64,000 nt of DNA, from positions 9,125 through 73,124 of the forward strand of contig JBQTIB010000060.1 in NCBI GenBank assembly GCA_052389435.1, read 5' to 3'. The notes beneath the pieces were generated by a model. That model searched no databases, was not told the DNA's origin, and was given only the letters and a program-made list of their open reading frames with translations. Position numbers and translations under genes: made by a program. Source of the DNA: JBQTKD01 sp052389435 (GTDB taxonomy: Bacteria; Actinomycetota; Actinomycetes; Sporichthyales; Sporichthyaceae). This document shows, piece after piece, positions 8,486 through 19,219 of the stretch (the stretch's first letter is position 1; each line of letters opens with the position of its first letter).

Positions 8486-8550
8486 TGTGTTGCCGGGAGT
8501 TGAACCCGGATTCACGGTGCGCATTGGCCACGCTGAGAACCGGGCAACAC
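8486..8550 (-). other. tRNA-like or structured RNA element in the narK leader region
   Basis: On the minus strand a perfect T-arm-like hairpin, CCGGG-TTCAACT-CCCGG (8493-8509), is enclosed by GTGTTG/CAACAC acceptor-like arms at 8545-8550 and 8487-8492. The element is only about 65 nt long and I cannot draw a normal anticodon arm, so it is not called as a tRNA. It lies 70-135 nt upstream of narK, on the same strand. It could be a decayed tRNA or a leader RNA structure. A second copy of GTGTTGCCGG (plus strand, 8465-8474) offers an alternative pairing. The rest of the 384-bp gap (8416-8799) shows only the typA ribosome-binding site. Confidence 0.3.
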
Positions 8551-8799
8551 GGTTGCGCCGCGGGCCCGCACGTGGCGGTTTCGTTTCCGGGTCCGCACGA
8601 ACCTCGCCATTCCTGTGTATCGCGCCGCGATCCATCGACGCTGTGTCGATCTCGCGACGCTCGGACCCGTTCCTGGCGCGGGCCGATTCTCGGGCGTTAG
8701 CTGCGTCACAGGGGGACGTGGGCCACGCCGCATGTCCGGGACCGGTCCACAACTGCGAGACAATGGAAGTCTTGCCCGCCGTTGCTCAGGAGATTTGCC

Positions 8800-10674
<1,875 letters not shown>

Positions 10675-10701
10675 CGCGCGCTCGGTTCTCGGGGCCCTTG
10701 G

Positions 10702-12882
10702 CTACGGGAGGTCGGCCCGTAGCGGCTGGGCCAGGGCGGTGTGGAGGAACTCGCGCTGCAGGAGCAGGAGGTTTTCCGCCACGACCTCCTGGGGCGTCAT
10801 GTGGGTGACGCCCGAGAGGGGCAGGACCTGGTGCGGACGGCCCGCCGCCAGCAGCGCCGCGGACAGCTGCAGGGTGTGGGCGGCCACGACGTTGTCGTCG
10901 GCCAGGCCGTGCACCAGCAGCAGCGGGCGCGTCGGACCGGAGGCCGCATCGGCGACGGCCTTCGCGATCGTCGGGGTCAGATCCCCGCCCGTCACGAGGG
11001 ACGAGCGGGCGTAGGCGTCCGGGTTGCCGGCCGGGGTGCCGAGATACCGCTCGGTGTAGTGGGTGTCGTAGAGCGCCCAGTCCGTGACCGGGGCACCCGC
11101 GATCGCGGCGTGGAAGACGTCGGGGCGCAGCAGCACCGCGAGCGCGGCGAGGTACCCGCCGAAGGACCAGCCGCGGATGCCGACGCGGGTCAGGTCCAGA
11201 TCCGGACACTGCTCGGCGGCGGCGTGCAGGGCGTCGATCTGGTCCTCGAGGACCGGACCCGCGAGGTCGCCGGAGATCGCCCACTCCCACCGCTGGTCCC
11301 GGCCCGGGGTGCCGCGGCCGTCGGCGACGACGACGGCGAAGCCCTGGTCCGCCCACCACTGCGCCTCGCCGAAGGCGTTGCGCGCGGACAGCACCCGCTG
11401 CGCGTGCGGTCCGCCGTAGGGGTCCATCAGTACCGGCAGCGGCCGTCCTGGGACGTGGTCGGACGGCAGCAGCAGCGCGGCGCGAACCTTGCGCGGTCCG
11501 GCCGAGACCAGCTGCGGCGCGGGGGAAACCGGCGGCGTCGCGGCCAGCGAGGGGATCTCGCCGCGGAACTCCCCGTCGTAGGTCACGACGGTCCGCCGCC
11601 CGGCAAACTCCAGCCCGGCCGACATCGTCACGACGAGCTTGCCCGAGCCGGTCGCCGTGTGGACGCCGGGGGAATCGGTCAGGCGCGCCAGGCCTCCCGG
11701 ACCCGTACGCCATACGTGCACCTGCTCCGGCGCGGCCGGGTCCGACGCGGTGAACACCACTCGGCCGTTGCAGCCGATGCCCACCAGCGATCGGAAGTAC
11801 AGCGATCCGGACAGCACCTCGTTCTCGTCCTGCACCAGGCTGCGCTGGCCGTCGACGATCTGCACCGTCAGCATGCGGTCCGGTTCGCGCCAGCACGGCA
11901 CGCCGTCGACCAGGTCGATCCAGATCTCCTCGGCGAACGAGCGCAGCAGCGTCGTCGCGCCGGTGGCGACGTCGATCCCGCGGATCTCGCTGCGGCGCTG
12001 GTCCCGGGACATCGCGTGCAGCAGGGGCAGGCCGTGCTTGGACCAGTGCACGGCGGCGAGGTACTCGAACGCGGTTCGGTCCCAGTGGACCTCGCAACCG
12101 CCGCCGCCGAGGCGGAACAGGTGCAGCGAAACGTCCGCGTTGTCCGTGCCCGCGGCCGGGTAGCGGATGTCGACGGGCCTGCGCGAGGGATGCGCCGGGT
12201 CGGCGATGTGCCAGCGGGCCACGGGGGAGTTGTCCACTCGCGCGGCCAGCAGCGCCGACCCGTCCGGCGCCCACCAGTACCCGCGGTGGCGACCCATCTC
12301 CTCGGCGGCGACGAACTCCGCCAGGCCCCAGGTCACCTCCGCCCCGTCCGGTGCGGCGACGGCGCGGTCGCCGGTGCCGTCGACCCCGATCAGGCGCAGC
12401 GTTCCCGCGGAGACGTAGGCGATATGACGTCCCGTCGGATCCAGCCGGGGATCGACGACCGGCCCGACGGCGGGCAGTTCGCGCACGGCCGCGGCCGGGT
12501 CGACGAGGTCCACCGCGAACAGTCGCCCGGACCAGGCGAACGCCGCGGTCTTGGTTTCGCCGTCGGTGCTGTAGCCGACGACGCCGGCGGCGCCCTCGCG
12601 GGTCCGCTCGCGACGTGCCCGCTCGGTCGCGGACAGTTCCTCGGAAGCGGCGCCGCCCCCGTCCCGATCGACGAAGGCGGCGGGATCGGCCACGACCCGT
12701 TCGTGCAGTCCGGCGGGTGAGAGGTCGGCGACCCAGAGCAGGGTGGTGCGGTCCGTGCCCGAAGCCGAGCGCAGGAACACCACGCGCGTGCCGTCCCCGG
12801 CGACCGTGAAGTTCCGCGGAGCGCCGAGGGTGAAGCGCTGGGTGCGCGCGGCCAGACGGGGGTAGCTCAGGGTGTCGCTCAC
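10702..12882 (-). CDS. S9 family prolyl oligopeptidase/dipeptidyl-peptidase IV-like serine peptidase
   Basis: A 726-aa protein without a signal peptide. The N-terminal about 470 residues are a DPP IV-type beta-propeller (repeated W-x-P-D and V-x-x-D blocks). The C-terminal alpha/beta-hydrolase carries the nucleophile motif GWSFGGY, an Asp in VHGLADDN and a His in SGVTHM, the complete catalytic triad order for S9. It probably cleaves short peptides after proline in the cytoplasm. GTG 12880-12882 follows GAGG by a few nt. A TVP38-type gene lies 97 nt upstream on the same strand and could be co-transcribed. Confidence 0.93.
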   Translation of the reverse strand: MSDTLSYPRLAARTQRFTLGAPRNFTVAGDGTRVVFLRSASGTDRTTLLWVADLSPAGLHERVVADPAAFVDRDGGGAASEELSATERARRERTREGAAGVVGYSTDGETKTAAFAWSGRLFAVDLVDPAAAVRELPAVGPVVDPRLDPTGRHIAYVSAGTLRLIGVDGTGDRAVAAPDGAEVTWGLAEFVAAEEMGRHRGYWWAPDGSALLAARVDNSPVARWHIADPAHPSRRPVDIRYPAAGTDNADVSLHLFRLGGGGCEVHWDRTAFEYLAAVHWSKHGLPLLHAMSRDQRRSEIRGIDVATGATTLLRSFAEEIWIDLVDGVPCWREPDRMLTVQIVDGQRSLVQDENEVLSGSLYFRSLVGIGCNGRVVFTASDPAAPEQVHVWRTGPGGLARLTDSPGVHTATGSGKLVVTMSAGLEFAGRRTVVTYDGEFRGEIPSLAATPPVSPAPQLVSAGPRKVRAALLLPSDHVPGRPLPVLMDPYGGPHAQRVLSARNAFGEAQWWADQGFAVVVADGRGTPGRDQRWEWAISGDLAGPVLEDQIDALHAAAEQCPDLDLTRVGIRGWSFGGYLAALAVLLRPDVFHAAIAGAPVTDWALYDTHYTERYLGTPAGNPDAYARSSLVTGGDLTPTIAKAVADAASGPTRPLLLVHGLADDNVVAAHTLQLSAALLAAGRPHQVLPLSGVTHMTPQEVVAENLLLLQREFLHTALAQPLRADLP

Positions 12883-12979
12883 GAGACCTCGCAGATCCTC
12901 GGGTGTACCGGATTTTGGCAGGTCGGCCGGGGCGAGGTGGCACCGATCCGCGTACCCGCAGGCGACCCCCAGCCCAGGC

Positions 12980-13630
12980 TCAGGGTTCGCGACGCGCGGG
13001 GACGTGACGACGGGACATGGTGATGCCCACGACCGTGAGCAGCGCGAGGCCCCCGATGGCCACCAGAAACTCCAGCGAGCCGGGCTCCCCGCCGAACGCC
13101 CCAACCCCCACGTACGCCCCCGAGCCCGGCACGATCCCGACGGCGGTGCCGATCAGGTAGGTCCGAAACGGGATTGCGGTCAACCCGCACGCGTAGTTGC
13201 ACACCGTGAACGGCATGATCGGCACGAGCCGCAGTGCGACGACCGTCACCAGGCCCCGCTCCTGCAGCCGGGCGTCGAGTTTCGCCACGCGGGCGTTGCT
13301 GACCGAGGCGACGGCGGGGCGGCCGAGTGCCTTGGAGATCGCGAAGGTGAGCGCCGCGGACACGATCCCGGCGACGAGCACCGTCCCCAGGCCCACCCAG
13401 AAGCCGAACAGGGCACCCGCGGCGATGGACAGCGGTGCCAACGGCACCGGCAGCAGGCCGAGCAGGGCGAAGGTCACCGCGAAGACGACGGGCGCGGCCG
13501 CACCCGCCTCGTCGGCGCGGTCCTGGACCTCGTTCGGGGTCGGCAGACCCGCAAACGCCACCACGACCGCGGCGAGCGCGAGCAGCCCGGCGAACAGGCC
13601 CAGCCGGGCCCAGGGCGAACGCACCACCAC
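12980..13630 (-). CDS. TVP38/TMEM64 family (DedA-like, VTT domain) membrane protein
   Basis: A 216-aa protein with five or six hydrophobic helices. The block from about 65 to 160, including PLAPLSIAAGALFGFWVG and LRLVPIMPFTVCNYACGLT, is the VTT/SNARE-associated domain signature (G-x-x-x-G and the R-x-x-P-x-x-P motif). Proteins of this superfamily are implicated in phospholipid scrambling or undecaprenyl-phosphate recycling. The start is the first of three GTG codons at 13628-13630, 4 nt after GGAGTC. It diverges from mshB. Confidence 0.9.
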   Translation of the reverse strand: MVVRSPWARLGLFAGLLALAAVVVAFAGLPTPNEVQDRADEAGAAAPVVFAVTFALLGLLPVPLAPLSIAAGALFGFWVGLGTVLVAGIVSAALTFAISKALGRPAVASVSNARVAKLDARLQERGLVTVVALRLVPIMPFTVCNYACGLTAIPFRTYLIGTAVGIVPGSGAYVGVGAFGGEPGSLEFLVAIGGLALLTVVGITMSRRHVPARREP

Positions 13631-13733
13631 AGTTGACTCCTCGCCGGTCGGCCCCGGCGTCGTTGACGTGCCGTCACATCCTCCCGCACAAATCCAGCGG
13701 CCCGCCCCGCCCGAGCCGAACGAGGCTCTCGAC

Positions 13734-13739
13734 TAGATT
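13734..13739 (+). promoter_or_regulatory. -10 element TAGATT of mshB (leaderless start)
   Basis: TAGATT ends 6 nt before the GTG start at 13746 and no Shine-Dalgarno sequence is present, so transcription should begin at or beside the start codon. Confidence 0.6.
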
Positions 13740-13745
13740 TCCGGG

Positions 13746-14636
13746 GTGCCCGCACCCGCTCCCGCAGCCGCCCGTCGCATGGTGCTGGTCCACGCCCACC
13801 CGGACGACGAAGTCATCAACACCGGCGCGACGATGGCCTCCTACGCCGCCGCCGGAGCGCACGTCACGCTGGTCACCTGCACGCTCGGGGAGGAGGGGGA
13901 GATTCTGGTCCCCGAACTCGCCCACCTCGCCGCGGACCGAGACGACGGCCTGGGCCAGCACCGCGTCGGCGAACTCGCCGACGCCATGCGAGCCCTCGGC
14001 GTGGCAGATCACCGTTTCCTCGGCGGGCCCGGCCGGTATCGGGACTCCGGGATGATCGGCACCCCGCCCAACGAGCGCCCGGACTGCTTCTGGCGAGCAG
14101 ACCTCGACACCGCCGCAGCCGATCTGGTCGAGGTCCTGCGCGAGATTCGTCCGCAGGTCCTCGTCACCTACGACGAGAACGGCGGCTACGGCCACCCGGA
14201 CCACATCCAGGCCCACCGGGTGACGGTGCGCGCCGCGGACCTGGCCGCCGACCCGTGCTTCCGCCCGGACCTCGGGGAGCCGTGGGCGATCGCGAAGCTC
14301 TACTACTGCGTCGTCCCGTTCTCCCTCCTGCAGGCGGGGATCGACGGTCTGAAGGCCGCCGGCACCACCGAGTTCTTCGGCGGCGCCGAGCGCGCGGAGG
14401 ACCTCGGGCTCGGGGTACCGGACGAACTCGTCACCTCGATCGTCAACGCCGACGACTTCGTCGAGGCGAAGATGGCGGCGATGCGCGCCCACGCCACCCA
14501 GATCGCCGTCGACGGAATCTTCTTCGCGCTGTCCAACCACCTGGGGCAGCAGATCTGGGGCGTCGAGTGCTTCCAACTCGTCCGCGGCACCCCGGGCCCC
14601 GAGGTCCCCGAGTCCGATCTGTTCGCCGGGCTGTGA
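13746..14636 (+). CDS. mshB: N-acetyl-1-D-myo-inositol-2-amino-2-deoxy-alpha-D-glucopyranoside deacetylase (mycothiol synthesis)
   Basis: A 296-aa PIG-L family zinc deacetylase. His18-Pro-Asp-Asp21-Glu and His150-Pro-Asp-His153 supply the zinc ligands and catalytic aspartate expected from characterised MshB. The enzyme removes the acetyl group from GlcNAc-inositol, the second step of mycothiol synthesis, in the cytoplasm. Length and the ENGGYGHPDH block fit MshB better than the paralogous mycothiol-conjugate amidase Mca, though Mca cannot be wholly excluded. It has a leaderless promoter and overlaps the next gene by GTGA, implying translational coupling. Confidence 0.93.
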   Translation: MPAPAPAAARRMVLVHAHPDDEVINTGATMASYAAAGAHVTLVTCTLGEEGEILVPELAHLAADRDDGLGQHRVGELADAMRALGVADHRFLGGPGRYRDSGMIGTPPNERPDCFWRADLDTAAADLVEVLREIRPQVLVTYDENGGYGHPDHIQAHRVTVRAADLAADPCFRPDLGEPWAIAKLYYCVVPFSLLQAGIDGLKAAGTTEFFGGAERAEDLGLGVPDELVTSIVNADDFVEAKMAAMRAHATQIAVDGIFFALSNHLGQQIWGVECFQLVRGTPGPEVPESDLFAGL

Positions 14637-15118
14637 GCGCCAAGAAGGCCGCGACGGCCAAGAAGTCGGGGGCTGCGGGAAAGGCGGCGGCCTCGAAGCG
14701 GCCGGCCGTACCCGCACGGGATGCGAGCCCGCCCGCCTGGCCTGCCGGCCGTCCCGTCCTGCAGGCGGCCGCGCTCGCGCTGGGTCTGGTCGCGCTGGGT
14801 CTGGTCGTCGGCTCGCTCGGAGCGTTCGCCCACGCCCAACGTGCGGGAAGCGCGCCGATCGGGCTGCCCGTGACCCTGGCAGCCCTGATCGCGCTGACCT
14901 TTGCGGCGGGGATGGCGGTCCGCAGCCGCTACGCAGCCGGGCTGCCCGCGCTGGGTTGGCTGATCAGCGTGCTGGTCTTCGCCCAACCGCGTGGCGAAGG
15001 CGACCTGGTCGTCGCCGGCGACGGGCCCGGAGTGGCCTACCTGATCGCGGGTCTGGTGACGATCGGCGGCACGTCGCTGCTCCCGTACCACCGGGTGGGG
15101 GACACCCCGGGGGTGTGA
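14633..15118 (+). CDS. DUF6113-type integral membrane protein
   Basis: A 161-aa protein. Residues 1-45 are Lys/Ala-rich (SAKKAATAKKSGAAGKAAAS) and Pro-rich, and four hydrophobic helices follow to about residue 150. The layout and position after mshB match a small conserved actinobacterial membrane family of unknown function (DUF6113). GTG 14633 overlaps the mshB stop in a GTGA junction, so expression depends on mshB translation. Nothing in the sequence indicates a substrate. Confidence 0.8.
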   Translation: MSAKKAATAKKSGAAGKAAASKRPAVPARDASPPAWPAGRPVLQAAALALGLVALGLVVGSLGAFAHAQRAGSAPIGLPVTLAALIALTFAAGMAVRSRYAAGLPALGWLISVLVFAQPRGEGDLVVAGDGPGVAYLIAGLVTIGGTSLLPYHRVGDTPGV

Positions 15119-15172
15119 GGCCACGGCGGCGGGTCGAGGCCGAATCTCCCCGCCGGTTCGCAATCTCTCTGT

Positions 15173-17179
15173 TTGACTGGGCGTGTGAATGGCCTGCGCC
15201 ACCCCGCCCGCCTTGCCGCCCTCGTCGTCGGCGGCGCCCTGACCGTAGTCGTCGGTCTGTACGTGCTTGCCATCGTGCTCGTCGGGTCCGACGTGCCCCG
15301 CGGCACCCGAGTCGCCGGCGTCGAGGTCGGTGGCATGTCCACAACGGCCGCGCAGGCCAAGATCGCCTCCGCCGTACCGGCCGCGCTGCCGGGCAGGCTC
15401 TCGCTCGTGGCCGCAGACCGGACCTTCGAGGTCGTTCCGGCCCAATCCGGTCTTTCCGTCGACGCAGCCGCCACGGCCGCGAAGGCCCGGCAGAACGGTC
15501 GTTCGCCGGGTGTTGCGCTGCGCGCCCTGTTCGGGCAGACCCGCAACGTCGAACCGATCGTCGCCACCGACGTCGCCCGACTCACCACGGTGCTCGACGA
15601 GATCGGCGCCCTGATCCGCCAGGAGAAGGTGGAGGGCGGGCTGGTCTTCCTCGACGGTGTCGCCAACGCCGTCGACCCGGTCCCGGGCCGCAACCTCGAC
15701 ATCGCCGCCACCGTCCCCGCGGTCTCCGAGGCCTGGACCTCCCGGCGCGCGCAGGTGACCGGCGTCATCGCCGTCGATGCACCCGGCGTCTCCAAGGAGG
15801 CGGTCGAGGCGGCGCTGGCCGGCTTCGGCGCCCAGGCGATGGCGGCGCCGGTGACCGTCAAGGTCGGCACGACCGAGGTGGAGGTGACCGCGGGTCAGCT
15901 CGGCAAGCACCTGACCACCGTCGTGGAGAACGGCGCGCTCAAGCCCCTCCTGGACGGGGAGAAGCTCTCCGAGGAACTCATGGAGTCCTCCCCGGACCTC
16001 GGAACCACCGCGCGGGACGCGAAGTTCGTGTTCTCCGGCGGCAAACCGAAGATTCAGCCGAGCCGCGCCGGTACCACCATCGACCCGGCCAAGCTCGGCG
16101 ACGCGGTGCTCGCGGTCCTCACGGTCGACGGACCCCGCGAGGTGATCGCGGAGGTCACCCAACGGGAGCCGAAGTTCACCACCGCCGACGCCGAGGCCCT
16201 TGGAATCAAGGAGAAGATCTCCAGCTTCAAGACGCAGTACCCGTTCGCGCCCTACCGCGTCACGAACATCGGCCGGGCCGCCAAGCTCATCAACGGCTCG
16301 CTGGTCAAGCCGGGGGACACGTGGAGCCTGAACAAGCGGGTCGGTCAGCGCACCGCGGCCAACGGCTTCGTCCGCGGCTTCATCATCAAGGGCTCCCGGT
16401 TCGTCGAGGACCTCGGCGGCGGCGTGTCCCAGTCCGCGACGACGACGTTCAACGCCGCGTTCTTCGCCGGCGTCCAGGACGTCGAGCACCACCCGCACAG
16501 CCTCTACATCGGCCGCTACCCGGCCGGGCGCGAGGCCACGGTCGCCTGGCCCGCCAAGGACCTGCGGTTCAAGAACGACTCCGGGCACGGCGTGCTGATC
16601 CAGGCCGAGCACCGGGTCGGGCAGATCGAGGTCAGCTTCTGGGGCACCAAGGTCTGGGACGAGATCAAGTCGATCTCCTCTCCCAAGCGCAACATCCGGC
16701 CGTGGAAGACCATCGAGTTGGACGACGAGAAGTGCCTGGCGCAGCTGCCCGCCGAAGGCTTCGACATCACCGTCACCCGCGTGTTCGTCCGGGACGGCAA
16801 AGAGGTGAAGCGCGAGAACTTCAACACCTCCTACGCCGCCACCGACAAGATCGTCTGCACGAAGGACGACCCGAAGGCGAGCCCGAGCCCGCTGCCGACC
16901 GGCGACCCCACCTCGACCGAATCGCCGTCGCCGTTCCCCACCGCCAAGCCGAACGAGGACATGCCGACCATCGTCGACCCCGGCCTCGATCCCGCCACCC
17001 CCGCCGAGCCTTCCGGCGAGGGCGAGGGTGCCGGCGGCGGCGGCTCGTCGGACTCGGTGTCCTCCGCCGGCGTCCGCGAAACGCCGTCCCCCGCACCGAC
17101 GCCCGAGCGAGCGGCGTCGACCCCTCCGCGCAGCCGGGCCACCCCGGCCGCCGGCCGGCGGGCGTCCCGCCGCACGTGA
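15173..17179 (+). CDS. VanW family peptidoglycan-binding protein (YoaR-like)
   Basis: A 668-aa envelope protein. A single N-terminal membrane anchor (residues about 12-36) is followed by two peptidoglycan-binding-4-like repeats (about 45-290). The VanW domain (about 345-480) carries NIGRAAKLINGSLVKPGDTWSLN and the conserved FIIKGSRFVEDLGGGVSQSATTTFNA block. A G5-like stretch and a long Pro/Ser/Thr-rich tail complete it. VanW proteins are tied to cell-wall modification but their reaction is unknown. The start could be TTG 15173 or GTG 15185; neither has a good ribosome site. The stop overlaps the Lrp start (GTGA). Confidence 0.9.
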   Translation: MTGRVNGLRHPARLAALVVGGALTVVVGLYVLAIVLVGSDVPRGTRVAGVEVGGMSTTAAQAKIASAVPAALPGRLSLVAADRTFEVVPAQSGLSVDAAATAAKARQNGRSPGVALRALFGQTRNVEPIVATDVARLTTVLDEIGALIRQEKVEGGLVFLDGVANAVDPVPGRNLDIAATVPAVSEAWTSRRAQVTGVIAVDAPGVSKEAVEAALAGFGAQAMAAPVTVKVGTTEVEVTAGQLGKHLTTVVENGALKPLLDGEKLSEELMESSPDLGTTARDAKFVFSGGKPKIQPSRAGTTIDPAKLGDAVLAVLTVDGPREVIAEVTQREPKFTTADAEALGIKEKISSFKTQYPFAPYRVTNIGRAAKLINGSLVKPGDTWSLNKRVGQRTAANGFVRGFIIKGSRFVEDLGGGVSQSATTTFNAAFFAGVQDVEHHPHSLYIGRYPAGREATVAWPAKDLRFKNDSGHGVLIQAEHRVGQIEVSFWGTKVWDEIKSISSPKRNIRPWKTIELDDEKCLAQLPAEGFDITVTRVFVRDGKEVKRENFNTSYAATDKIVCTKDDPKASPSPLPTGDPTSTESPSPFPTAKPNEDMPTIVDPGLDPATPAEPSGEGEGAGGGGSSDSVSSAGVRETPSPAPTPERAASTPPRSRATPAAGRRASRRT

Positions 17180-17625
17180 GCCTCGACGCGCTGGACGCCG
17201 CCATCGTGGCCCGCCTGCGCGCCGACGCCCGCGCCAGCTACGCCGAGATCGGCGAACAGGTGTCGCTGTCCGCACCGGCGGTGAAGCGGCGCGTGGACAG
17301 GCTGCTGGCCTCGGGCGCGATCCGCGGCTTCACCGCCGTCGTCGACCCGGCCGCGTTGGGCTGGGGCACGGAGGCCTACGTCGAGCTCTACTGCGTGGAC
17401 CGCACCACGCCCTCGACCATGCGCGCGGCCCTGGCCGCCTATCCGGAGGTCGTCTCGGCCTCGACGGTCAGCGGCGAGCCCGACGCGGTCCTGCACGTGC
17501 TCGCCGCCGACGTCGCGCACCTCGAGCGGGTCGTGGAGCAGATCGGGGCGGAGCGTTTCGTCGCCCGCACCAAATCGCTCATCGTCCTCTCGCCGCTCCT
17601 GCGTCGCCAGACGCCTACTCGGTGA
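17176..17625 (+). CDS. Lrp/AsnC family transcriptional regulator
   Basis: A 149-aa protein: an N-terminal winged helix (DALDAAIVARLRADARASYAEIGEQVSLSAPAV, residues about 3-37) and a C-terminal RAM ligand-binding domain (about 60-140, with GEPDAVLHVLAAD). Such regulators sense amino acids. The nearby ddaH-rocD genes for arginine/ornithine use are the likely targets, because this trio is a common actinobacterial neighbourhood. GTG 17176 overlaps the VanW stop, and the 3' end overlaps the convergent hydrolase gene by 11 nt. Confidence 0.92.
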   Translation: MSLDALDAAIVARLRADARASYAEIGEQVSLSAPAVKRRVDRLLASGAIRGFTAVVDPAALGWGTEAYVELYCVDRTTPSTMRAALAAYPEVVSASTVSGEPDAVLHVLAADVAHLERVVEQIGAERFVARTKSLIVLSPLLRRQTPTR

Positions 17626-18202
17626 AGCGGGCGCAGAACTCCAGCGACCGTTCCCAGCACAGCTCCGCGGCGGTCTCGTCGTACTCCCGGGACAGGGACG
17701 CGTCGGTGAACAGGTGGCCGGTGCCGGGGTAGTCGAACACCTCCGTCCGCCCGCCCGCCGCGCGGACGGCCGCCGCGCAGGCGTCGATCTCCTCCTGCTC
17801 GCGCCACGGATCGTCGGTCGTGCAGTGAATCTGCGCGGGTACGCCGGCGGGCCACGGGCCGGCGTCGAAGTGCGCGGGGTCGACCGCACCCCCGTAGAAC
17901 AGAGCTCCCGCCACCTTCCGGGTCAGCGCGACGTGGGTCGCCATGGCGGTCCCCATCGACCAGGCCCCGACGAGGAATCCGTCGGGCACCGACTCGGTCG
18001 CCCGGGCGGCGCGCGCGATCAGCTCGGGATGCCCGATTTCGCCCTCGGCGAAGGCCATCGCCTGCTCGTAGTCGTCGAAGACCTCGCCGTCGAACAGGTC
18101 GACGACGAGCACCTCGTGGCCGGCGGCGGTGAACCGGCGGGCGGCGTCGAAGATGCCGGGGCGGATGCCGAGGACGGAGTGGAAAAGCACGATGCGGGTC
18201 AT
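17615..18202 (-). CDS. Dienelactone hydrolase family alpha/beta-hydrolase
   Basis: A 195-aa cytoplasmic protein opening with IVLFHSVLGIRPG and FTAAGHEVLVVDLFDGEVFDD, the typical start of DLH-family enzymes. The nucleophile elbow reads GAWSMGTAMA (Ser near residue 82) instead of the classical G-x-C-x-G of dienelactone hydrolase, and His in GTGHLFTD (near residue 170) completes a likely triad. The substrate is unknown. It lies between the Lrp regulator and ddaH, on the opposite strand. Confidence 0.85.
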   Translation of the reverse strand: MTRIVLFHSVLGIRPGIFDAARRFTAAGHEVLVVDLFDGEVFDDYEQAMAFAEGEIGHPELIARAARATESVPDGFLVGAWSMGTAMATHVALTRKVAGALFYGGAVDPAHFDAGPWPAGVPAQIHCTTDDPWREQEEIDACAAAVRAAGGRTEVFDYPGTGHLFTDASLSREYDETAAELCWERSLEFCARFTE

Positions 18203-18304
18203 AGGAGAATCCTGCCCGCAGCCTCTCGTCGTCGAACCGACGAACACGCAACGAACAGCCGACTGGACGCAACGTTTCTCGAAGCGGGGGCCCGGCGGAG
18301 TTCC

Positions 18305-18310
18305 TAGCGT
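18305..18310 (+). promoter_or_regulatory. -10 element TAGCGT of ddaH (leaderless start)
   Basis: TAGCGT is 6 nt from the ATG at 18317. The GGAGG between them is too close to the ATG to work as a ribosome site, so a leaderless mRNA is likely for ddaH-rocD. Confidence 0.55.
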
Positions 18311-18316
18311 GGAGGC

Positions 18317-19219
18317 ATGACGATCAGTGCACCCGAGGGCCGGCGCGCCCTCCCGCCGCGACGCTCCGCGGCCACCGTCACGACGCTGCCGACGGCGCGG
18401 ATCGCGCGTCCGCGGCACTACCTCATGTGCCGCCCCACGTACTTCACGGTGACCTACACGATCAATCCGTGGATGGACCCCACGATCCCGGTCGACACGG
18501 CCCTGGCGATGCGCCAGTGGGAGAGCCTGCGCGACGTCTACCGCGACCTCGGCCACACCGTCAGCTTCATCGAACCGATCCCGGGCCTGCCCGACATGGT
18601 CTTCGCCGCCAACGGCGGCCTGGTCGTGGACGGCAAGGCGCTCGGCGCGAAGTTCGCGAAGGAGCAGCGCCGGGCCGAGGGCCCCGCCTACGGCGACTGG
18701 CTGCGCGGCAACGACCTGTGCACCGAGTTCGCGTTCACCGCCGCGAACAACGAGGGCGAGGGCGACTTCCTCGACCTCGGGGAGGTGATCCTGGCCGGTA
18801 CGGCCGATATCGACTGGCACCGTCGAACCGACCGGGCGGCGCACGCCGAGGTGCAGGAGTTCCTCGGCAAGCCGGTGATCTCGCTGACCCTGGTGGACCC
18901 GAGCTTCTACCACCTCGACACCGCGCTCACGGTGCTCGACGACCACCACATCGCCTACTACCCGCCCGCGTTCTCGGCCGGCAGTCGGGCGGTGCTGCGA
19001 CGGCTGTTCCCCGACGCGATCCTCGCCAGCGACGCCGACGCCCGGGCCTTCGGTCTGAACAGCGTCAGCGACGGACGCAACGTCGTCGTCCCGGTCCAGG
19101 CCGTCGACCTGATCGCGGCCCTCGGCGAGCGCGGCTACACCCCGGTCCCGATCGACGTGTCCGAGTTCCGCAAGTCCGGCGGCGGACCCAAGTGCTGCAC
19201 TCTGGAGCTGCGCCCATGA
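18317..19219 (+). CDS. ddaH: Dimethylargininase / N(G),N(G)-dimethylarginine dimethylaminohydrolase
   Basis: A 300-aa amidinotransferase-fold enzyme that hydrolyses dimethylarginine (or arginine-like substrates) to citrulline and an amine. Visible active-site parts are DMVFAANGG (near residue 95), the catalytic His in FYHLDTALTV (near 197) and the nucleophilic Cys in GGGPKCCTLELR near the C-terminus. The first about 30 residues are extra compared with short homologues. It overlaps rocD by ATGA, so the pair is translationally coupled. Confidence 0.93.
   Translation: MTISAPEGRRALPPRRSAATVTTLPTARIARPRHYLMCRPTYFTVTYTINPWMDPTIPVDTALAMRQWESLRDVYRDLGHTVSFIEPIPGLPDMVFAANGGLVVDGKALGAKFAKEQRRAEGPAYGDWLRGNDLCTEFAFTAANNEGEGDFLDLGEVILAGTADIDWHRRTDRAAHAEVQEFLGKPVISLTLVDPSFYHLDTALTVLDDHHIAYYPPAFSAGSRAVLRRLFPDAILASDADARAFGLNSVSDGRNVVVPVQAVDLIAALGERGYTPVPIDVSEFRKSGGGPKCCTLELRP

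Noticed and set aside
8486..8550. A functional tRNA gene
   Set aside because: The T-arm and acceptor-like stems are good, but the total length is about 65 nt and no anticodon arm can be drawn.
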